From JBFKAV01 sp041621405 (GTDB lineage: Bacteria > Pseudomonadota > Alphaproteobacteria > Rhodobacterales > Rhodobacteraceae): a stretch of 6,022 nucleotides of DNA. The notes under the pieces were generated by a model that was not told the DNA's origin, did no database searches, and was given only the letters and a program-made list of their open reading frames with translations. Below, piece by piece: positions 1-6,022 of the stretch. Position numbers and translations under genes: made by a program. How positions within the stretch are numbered: position 1 is the stretch's first letter; each line of letters opens with the position of its first letter. Location of the stretch: the NCBI GenBank assembly GCA_041621405.1, contig JBFKAV010000184.1, positions 1-6,022 on the forward strand. Reading direction: 5' to 3'.

Positions 1-1501
<1,501 letters not shown>

Positions 1502-1511
1502 GGGAATCAAG

Positions 1512-1516
1512 CCTCC
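1512..1516 (-). promoter_or_regulatory. Ribosome binding site of acnA
   Basis: On the minus strand this reads GGAGG, ten bases before ATG 1499-1501. No other start codon nearby is as well placed, so it fixes the acnA start. Confidence 0.75.
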
Positions 1517-1591
1517 AAGATGAATGTCCGGGGTCTCGCTCGCGTCTCTCCTGCCGTATCGGGGGACGTCGATCAAGGGGGTGCGACGAAT

Positions 1592-1611
1592 TTGTATACC
1601 ATTGTGCACAG
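1592..1611. promoter_or_regulatory. Two adjacent 10-bp palindromic elements in the acnA/DUF1223 divergent region (candidate operator)
   Basis: On the plus strand the element reads TTGTATACCA directly followed by TTGTGCACAG, two similar decamers (TTGTNNACNN). Each is centred on a palindrome, GTATAC (1594-1599) and TGTGCACA (1603-1610). The centres are exactly 10 bp apart, about one helical turn, in a locally AT-rich patch 90 bp from acnA and 110 bp from the DUF1223 start. TTGTATACAA-like operators are known for GntR-family (FCD-type) regulators, so such a protein is a reasonable guess. The repeat is seen; the regulator and any effect on either gene are inferred. Confidence 0.4.
1593..1601 (-). 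promoter_or_regulatory. Possible extended -10 promoter of acnA
   Basis: The minus strand reads TGGTATACA, matching the extended -10 form TGnTATAAT at 7 of 8 specified positions. No good -35 box lies 15-19 bases upstream, which is compatible with an extended -10 promoter. The leader would be about 85 nucleotides. It coincides with one of the two palindromes, so a protein bound there should occlude it. Read by eye only. Confidence 0.35.
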
Positions 1612-1662
1612 AAAATCGACCGGCGCCGGCTGCGGCGCTGATGACGACCGTCTCGCAAATCC

Positions 1663-1691
1663 TTGATTAGCTCCCGGCGCCCGGCTGGATT
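1663..1691 (+). promoter_or_regulatory. Weak candidate promoter of the DUF1223 gene
   Basis: TTGATT (1663-1668), 17 bases, then TGGATT (1686-1691), about 30 bases before the start codon. The -35 is fair and the -10 matches only three consensus bases. It is the best pair seen in this stretch, but the region is GC-rich and the call is uncertain. Confidence 0.2.
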
Positions 1692-1721
1692 AGGGTCGGA
1701 ACGTACTCTCAGGGGAACTGC

Positions 1722-2435
1722 ATGGGCCGGATTGGCGTGATCACGGGATGGCTGGCGGGCGCATTGGTGAGCCTCGGGCTCACCGGGAGTGCAGCAGCGG
1801 GGGAGGGGCCAGTGGTCGTCGAGCTCTATACCTCGCAGGGCTGCTCCTCCTGCCCGCCGGCCGACGCACTCCTGACCGAGCTCAGCAAGCGCGACGACGT
1901 GCTGCCGCTGGCGCTCCACGTCGACTACTGGGACTACATCGGCTGGCCCGACGACTTCGCCGACCCCGCCTACACAAGGCGGCAGAAAGCCTATGCCCGT
2001 GCCGCCGGCACCCGCACGGTCTACACGCCGCAGATGGTCGTAGGCGGGCGCGATCACCTGATCGGCACCAGGGCGATGGAGCTCGGCGAGCTGATCGAGG
2101 CGCACCTTTCGGAGCCGGCGCGGGTGGTGCTCGAGGTCGCGCGCGGCTCGGCGCGGCTGACGATCCGCGCCGAGGCTCGGGGCGCGCTGCCGGGAACCGT
2201 GGTGGTGCAGCTCGTGCGCTTCAGGCCGGAGCAGACGGTGGCGATCGGGCGCGGCGAAAACGCGGGCCGCACCATCACCTACGTCAACATCGTCACCGAC
2301 TGGCAGGTGATTGCCCGCTGGTCCGGCGCCGCGCCGCTCGCGCTGACCGCCGAGGCGCCCGGCCCCGACCGGGCGGCGGTGATCCTGCAACAGGAGGGCC
2401 CCGGCGCCATCCTCGCCGCCGCCCTGGCGCCCTGA
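1722..2435 (+). CDS. Exported DUF1223 thioredoxin-like protein with a CxxC motif
   Basis: A 237-residue protein of the DUF1223 family, which adopts a thioredoxin-like fold and has no settled function. Residues 1-26 look like a signal peptide: a hydrophobic core (about 5-20) ending in Gly-Ser-Ala-Ala-Ala, probably cut near 25-27, so it likely acts in the periplasm. The mature part opens with VVVELYTSQGCSSCPPAD (31-48); Cys41 and Cys44 form the CSSC pair at the thioredoxin active-site position. HVDYWDYIGWPDDFADP (66-82) and YTPQMVVGG (101-109, with the cis-proline-like Thr-Pro) are family hallmarks, and GRTITYVNIV (182-191) marks the C-terminal beta domain. The ATG at 1722 has AGGGGA five bases upstream. 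It is divergent from acnA and convergent with the acyltransferase gene. A redox or metal-related role is inferred from the fold and CxxC only. Confidence 0.93.
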   Translation: MGRIGVITGWLAGALVSLGLTGSAAAGEGPVVVELYTSQGCSSCPPADALLTELSKRDDVLPLALHVDYWDYIGWPDDFADPAYTRRQKAYARAAGTRTVYTPQMVVGGRDHLIGTRAMELGELIEAHLSEPARVVLEVARGSARLTIRAEARGALPGTVVVQLVRFRPEQTVAIGRGENAGRTITYVNIVTDWQVIARWSGAAPLALTAEAPGPDRAAVILQQEGPGAILAAALAP

Positions 2436-2442
2436 GGCGCCA
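2425..2442 (+). terminator. Small hairpin over the DUF1223 stop codon (possible terminator)
   Basis: TGGCGCC, loop CTGA, GGCGCCA is a perfect 7-bp inverted repeat whose loop contains the TGA stop of the DUF1223 gene. It lies at the convergent junction with the acyltransferase gene. Only a short pyrimidine stretch (TCTTTCCC, 2454-2461) follows, not a proper U-tract, so intrinsic termination is uncertain. GGCGCC palindromes are common in DNA this GC-rich. Confidence 0.3.
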
Positions 2443-2531
2443 CTCCCAGACGGTCTTTCCCTTGATCCAATCATCCTCGGGGCCGACGTGGCCGGCAAGG
2501 GACCGGAGCAGAAGGCCCAGCTCAGCAGGCA

Positions 2532-3392
2532 TCAGGGCTTCCAGCGCCGGTGGATCCAGAAATACTGCTCAGGGTGGGCGCGCACCCGTGCGCCGAGGCT
2601 GTCGGTGACGGCCTGCATCATGGTCACCGGGTCGGTGTGCGGGATCGGCGCCTCGGTGGCTATCTCGAAGCTGAAGCCGTCGGGCTGCCTCAGCCCGTAG
2701 ACCGGCACCAGGAGCGCGCCGTACTTGAGCGCGAGCTCGGCCGCCGAGAGCGCGGTCAGCGCCGGGTGGCCGAGGAAGTCGAGCCGCTCGCCCTGCACGA
2801 TGCGCTGGTCGAAGAGCACGCCGAGCATGCCGCCCTGCTTCAGGAAGCCCACCATCTTGCCGAGGCCCCGGCGGCCGCGCTCGAACACCGGCCCGCTCAC
2901 GCCCTCGATGGCGTCGACGTAGGATTCGTTGAAGGCGGCGTTGGCGAGCGGCTTGTAGAGCCCGCCGACCGCGATGCCCTGCGCCGCGAACCAGCCGCGC
3001 GGCACGTCGTAGTTGCCGAGATGCCCGGAGACCAGGATCACCGGCCGGCCCTCGGCGCGCGCCGCCTCGATCGCCGCGAGGCCGGGGCCGGTGACGCGGG
3101 CGCGACGGGTCCGTTCGACGAAGGCCCGGCCGGAAAAGATCTCGATCAGCGTGCGGCCGGCGTTGTCGGCCGCGGCGCGGGCGATGCGGTCGCGCTCCTC
3201 GGGGGCCATCTCGGGGAAAACCATCCTGAGGTTAGCCCGGCTGCGGCGGCTGTAGCCGGCGAGCGGCGCCACCACCGCGCGGGCCAGCCGGCCCACCAGC
3301 GCGACCCGCCGCTCGTAGGGCAGGAGCCGCGCGAGGCCCAGCAGGAGCCTCAGCGTGAGGTTCACGATCCAGTCGAAGGCGGCTTGCCGCAC
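2532..3392 (-). CDS. Lipid A biosynthesis type acyltransferase (LpxL/HtrB family)
   Basis: A 286-residue member of the LpxL/LpxM (HtrB/MsbB) family. These enzymes act at the inner face of the cytoplasmic membrane and add a secondary acyl chain to a lipid A precursor. A hydrophobic N-terminal helix (about residues 7-25) fits membrane anchoring. The catalytic HX4D motif is SGHLGNYD, with His124 and Asp129. GVLFDQR (191-197) and the C-terminal PEQYFWIHRRWK (274-285) are also family hallmarks. Length is slightly under the roughly 300 of E. coli LpxL. The start is GTG at 3390-3392, with GGAG (3399-3402) six bases upstream; an in-frame TGA two codons before it rules out a longer protein. It stands alone as a transcription unit and converges with the DUF1223 gene. 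Which acyl chain, and whether lipid A or another saccharolipid is the acceptor, cannot be read from sequence. Confidence 0.93.
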   Translation of the reverse strand: MRQAAFDWIVNLTLRLLLGLARLLPYERRVALVGRLARAVVAPLAGYSRRSRANLRMVFPEMAPEERDRIARAAADNAGRTLIEIFSGRAFVERTRRARVTGPGLAAIEAARAEGRPVILVSGHLGNYDVPRGWFAAQGIAVGGLYKPLANAAFNESYVDAIEGVSGPVFERGRRGLGKMVGFLKQGGMLGVLFDQRIVQGERLDFLGHPALTALSAAELALKYGALLVPVYGLRQPDGFSFEIATEAPIPHTDPVTMMQAVTDSLGARVRAHPEQYFWIHRRWKP

Positions 3393-3446
3393 GGGTCACT
3401 CCGGGCTGCCCTGGCCCGCGCGGGGGACCGCGGGTCTCGCCGGCCA

Positions 3447-3475
3447 GACATAAATCCCGGCCGCGGCGATCTCAA
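3447..3475 (-). promoter_or_regulatory. Candidate sigma-70 type promoter of the acyltransferase gene
   Basis: On the minus strand TTGAGA (3470-3475) is followed after 17 bases by TATGTC (3447-3452). The -35 matches TTGACA at five of six bases and the -10 keeps the TAT start. A transcript from about 3440 would have a leader near 48 nucleotides. It sits in one of the few AT-containing patches of the 218-bp gap between fliG and this gene. Otherwise I see only GC-rich sequence in that gap, and no small gene. Confidence 0.4.
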
Positions 3476-3610
3476 GCACGGCGGGCGTGCTCGCGGGCTG
3501 GCGCGGGGCATGGGCCCGCGGGCCGGGCCGGAGATTTCCGGCGTGCCTCGGCGGCACCTGCCGGCGGGCGGGCGGCTTCTCCGTGCCGGGCGGTCGCGCC
3601 GGACGCCGTT

Positions 3611-4663
3611 TCAGCCCTCTCCGGCCACCATCACCAGGTCGCCGCGGGCCTCGAGCTCGCGGATTGCCGCGACCACCTTGCCCATCGCGGCCTCGCCGTC
3701 GGCCGGCTTGACCTTGCCGTGCTCGGCCACCTCGTCGCGGAGCTGCCCGGCCATCCGCTGCGACATGGCGCCGAGCAGGAACTCGGCCGCGGCCTGGTTC
3801 CGCTCGTCGCTGGCGAGCGCGGCCGCGAGCGCCGTGACGAGCGCGGCGGCGTCGCATTCCTTGGTGATCTTCGGCACGTCGCGCGGCTCGATCCGGGCCG
3901 GGATGTCGGGGAAGGTGAAGATCGCCCGGCGCACCTCGGCGGCGAAGTCGGCGTCCTCCTGCTCGAGCCCTTCGAGCACCTCGTCGCGAGTGGCGGCCGG
4001 GGAATAGTTGAGAATCGCGCCGACCCGCTCGACCGGCGTCGTCTCGAAAGCGGGCACGGGCTCGGCCTCGATCTGCTCGATCAGCGCCAGCCCGATCCGG
4101 CGCACGTTCGCCGGGCTAATCTGGCTGGTCTCGGCGATGGCGCGGGCGAGCCGCCGCGCGCGCTCGCCCGGGATCAGGCCGAGGAGTTCCGCCGCGCGCG
4201 CGACCGAGAGCTTGGAGAGGATCACCGCGCCGACCTCGATGCTCTCTGCCTGCAGCGCGGAGAGGAGCGGCGGGGTGCCGAGCCCGGCGATGCGGGCCCA
4301 GGGGTCGCCCGCGCCCTCGGCCAAGGCCTGGCGACGCAGCCGGCTGGCGGTGGCCGGGCTCAGGTGGTCCTCGAGCACGTCGAGCGCGCCGTCGATTCCG
4401 CCCGGGAAGGAGAGGCCCACCGATTCGAGCTCGGCGAGGAATTCCTCGACCACCGCACGCAGCGTGGCGCGATCGATCGTCCGCATCCGGCCCATCGCCT
4501 CGGTGAGGTCGGCCTGGTGGTCCTCGGATAGGGCGGACAAGGGCACCTGTTCGCCCTGGGCGACCAGCAGCCGCACGATTACCGCGGCCTTCTGCCGACC
4601 GGTCAACGCCCCCCGCGGGCTGCCGCCCGCGAAGCCGGATTTGCCGAATGCGAGTTCCGTCAC
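3611..4663 (-). CDS. fliG: Flagellar motor switch protein FliG (divergent form)
   Basis: FliG forms the top of the cytoplasmic C-ring; its C-terminal domain meets the MotA stator and its middle domain binds FliM. With GTG 4661-4663 as start the protein has 350 residues, close to the usual 330-350. GRQKAAVIVRLL (22-33) matches the FliG N-domain helix. The middle domain has ESIEVGAVILSKL near 140-152, where canonical FliG has EHPQTIALILSHL, so EHPQ has become ESIE. RVGAILNYSP (213-222) leads to the C-domain, with AIFTFPDIP (247-255), the charged helix EPRDVPKITKECD (259-271) and GAMSQRMAGQL (298-308, compare NMSQRAA). A longer GTG start at 4690 is possible but has no Shine-Dalgarno; GGAGG at 4672-4676 lies eight bases before GTG 4663. 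No other flagellar gene is visible nearby. Upstream is the small exported-protein gene; a CtrA-like site sits between them. Confidence 0.92.
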   Translation of the reverse strand: MTELAFGKSGFAGGSPRGALTGRQKAAVIVRLLVAQGEQVPLSALSEDHQADLTEAMGRMRTIDRATLRAVVEEFLAELESVGLSFPGGIDGALDVLEDHLSPATASRLRRQALAEGAGDPWARIAGLGTPPLLSALQAESIEVGAVILSKLSVARAAELLGLIPGERARRLARAIAETSQISPANVRRIGLALIEQIEAEPVPAFETTPVERVGAILNYSPAATRDEVLEGLEQEDADFAAEVRRAIFTFPDIPARIEPRDVPKITKECDAAALVTALAAALASDERNQAAAEFLLGAMSQRMAGQLRDEVAEHGKVKPADGEAAMGKVVAAIRELEARGDLVMVAGEG

Positions 4664-4671
4664 CACATCAG

Positions 4672-4676
4672 CCTCC
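4672..4676 (-). promoter_or_regulatory. Ribosome binding site that decides the fliG start
   Basis: GGAGG on the minus strand, eight bases from GTG 4661-4663 and five from the adjacent in-frame GTG 4664-4666. It lies inside the reading frame if the upstream GTG at 4690 is used; that upstream start has no purine-rich site before it. The downstream GTG is therefore preferred. Confidence 0.6.
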
Positions 4677-4714
4677 GCCGCGGATTTCACCGCGCGGAGG
4701 GTGGCGCAGAAGCG

Positions 4715-4729
4715 TTAAGGGCGCCTTAC
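4715..4729. promoter_or_regulatory. CtrA-like box upstream of fliG
   Basis: The plus strand reads TTAA, seven bases, TTAC, one base off the CtrA consensus TTAA-N7-TTAA. The site lies 52-66 bp upstream of the preferred fliG start and about 11 bp past the stop of the small gene. CtrA controls flagellar genes in several Rhodobacterales, so a site here makes sense, but no convincing -10 box follows on the minus strand. The same bases can fold as a hairpin (TAAGG, GCG, CCTTA, 4716-4728, extended by CG/CG with a bulge), so a transcription terminator for the small gene is an alternative; no T-tract follows. Confidence 0.35.
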
Positions 4730-4739
4730 GGGCGGGACG

Positions 4740-4901
4740 TCAGGCGGTGGTGTCGACGCAGGATTGGGCGTCGATGTCCCAAGTCTGGCCCTCGCCGCAG
4801 ACGGAGGTCGTGATATCCCGATGGCCGTCCGAGCACATCGGCCCGGCCACCGCCGGAACGGCAGCGAGGAAAAACGCGGCCAGGGCGAGTCTGAACTTCA
4901 T
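4740..4901 (-). CDS. Small exported cysteine-containing protein (53 residues, function unknown)
   Basis: From ATG 4899-4901 to TGA 4740-4742 the minus strand encodes 53 residues. It begins with a textbook signal peptide: Lys2 and Arg4, a hydrophobic core (5-15), then Val-Ala-Gly, with cleavage likely after Ala19. The mature part is only about 34 residues with three cysteines (23, 35, 48). Its tail, CGEGQTWDIDAQSCV (35-49), resembles the C-x-x-G-x-x-aromatic-Asp-x(5)-C pattern of small chitin-binding (peritrophin-like) modules, a similarity that may only reflect a disulfide loop. GGGAG (4909-4913) is seven bases upstream. The gene follows purB by 77 bp on the same strand. I recall small exported proteins after purB in other Rhodobacteraceae, sometimes mislabelled adenylosuccinate lyase, but could not verify it here. 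An odd cysteine count leaves one thiol free unless the protein dimerises. Function unknown. Confidence 0.78.
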   Translation of the reverse strand: MKFRLALAAFFLAAVPAVAGPMCSDGHRDITTSVCGEGQTWDIDAQSCVDTTA

Positions 4902-4908
4902 CACACGT

Positions 4909-4913
4909 CTCCC
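4909..4913 (-). promoter_or_regulatory. Ribosome binding site of the small exported protein gene
   Basis: GGGAG on the minus strand, seven bases before ATG 4899-4901. Good spacing and a correctly placed signal peptide together argue that this short frame is translated. Confidence 0.6.
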
Positions 4914-4978
4914 GTGTTACCTAACGTAAGCAAACAGCAGGAGGGGATTCGAAGCAAGCCCCGCGTCCCGTGGCCGGC

Positions 4979-6022
<1,044 letters not shown>

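Noticed and set aside
1620..1629. CCGGCGCCGG perfect 10-bp palindrome in the divergent region
   Set aside because: Short GC-only palindromes occur throughout DNA of this composition; it has no repeat partner and no U-tract.
1570..1668. GATCAA and TTGATT strings as FNR half-sites, and TGTGCACA as a CRP site
   Set aside because: No TTGAT-N4-ATCAA arrangement exists, and TGTGCACA lacks the N6 spacer of TGTGA-N6-TCACA. They are better seen as isolated strings or as part of the tandem palindromes.
3396..3857. A 153-codon minus-strand frame ending just before the acyltransferase gene
   Set aside because: It overlaps the fliG 3' end in another frame and its product is almost entirely Arg, Pro, Gly and Ala. 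I see no ribosome binding site or motif.
2550..4007. A 485-codon open frame on the plus strand
   Set aside because: It spans the acyltransferase gene, the intergenic gap and part of fliG on the opposite strand, with biased shadow-type composition and no domain. Crossing two genes and a gap shows that it stays open because of GC content.
4945..4966. TTCGAA with flanking GGGG/CCCC near the purB 3' end, resembling a tRNA T-arm or an att site
   Set aside because: The flanking bases do not pair as a five-base T-stem, and no acceptor, anticodon or D-arm is present. Only a weak four-base stem remains.

Overview
The window is GC-rich chromosomal DNA that reads like a Rhodobacterales (Rhodobacteraceae) alphaproteobacterium. 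This rests on very high G+C at third codon positions, a DUF1223 thioredoxin-like gene divergent from an AcnA-type aconitase gene, a Bacillus-type PurB, and a FliG of the divergent kind I associate with this order. The genus cannot be fixed from sequence alone. I see no transposon, phage, CRISPR array, rRNA or tRNA, and no gene with foreign composition.

Layout. Bases 1-1501 (minus) hold the first 500 codons of aconitase acnA; the rest lies beyond the left edge. Bases 1502-1721 are a divergent intergenic region with an acnA ribosome binding site, a weak extended -10 promoter and two adjacent 10-bp palindromic elements that look like an operator. Bases 1722-2435 (plus) encode an exported DUF1223 thioredoxin-fold protein with a CxxC motif. 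It converges on a minus-strand lipid A type acyltransferase gene (2532-3392), with a small hairpin around the DUF1223 stop codon. A 218-bp GC-rich gap holds a plausible acyltransferase promoter. Next on the minus strand are a flagellar motor switch gene fliG (3611-4663), a 53-codon gene for a small exported cysteine-containing protein (4740-4901), and the 3' 347 codons of purB, adenylosuccinate lyase, which runs off the right edge.

The genes do not form one pathway. acnA (TCA cycle) and purB (purine synthesis) are housekeeping, the acyltransferase serves the outer membrane, FliG serves the flagellar rotor, and the two exported proteins have no firm function. purB, the small gene and fliG are co-oriented with gaps of about 77 bp and could be cotranscribed, but a CtrA-like TTAA-N7-TTAC element just upstream of fliG suggests it may have its own control.

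Nothing here is convincingly a new multi-gene system. The points most worth checking are the tandem palindromes over the acnA promoter, the small purB-linked exported protein, and the fliG with a non-canonical EHPQ segment, no flagellar neighbours and a candidate CtrA box. The longest gene-free stretch is about 220 bases.
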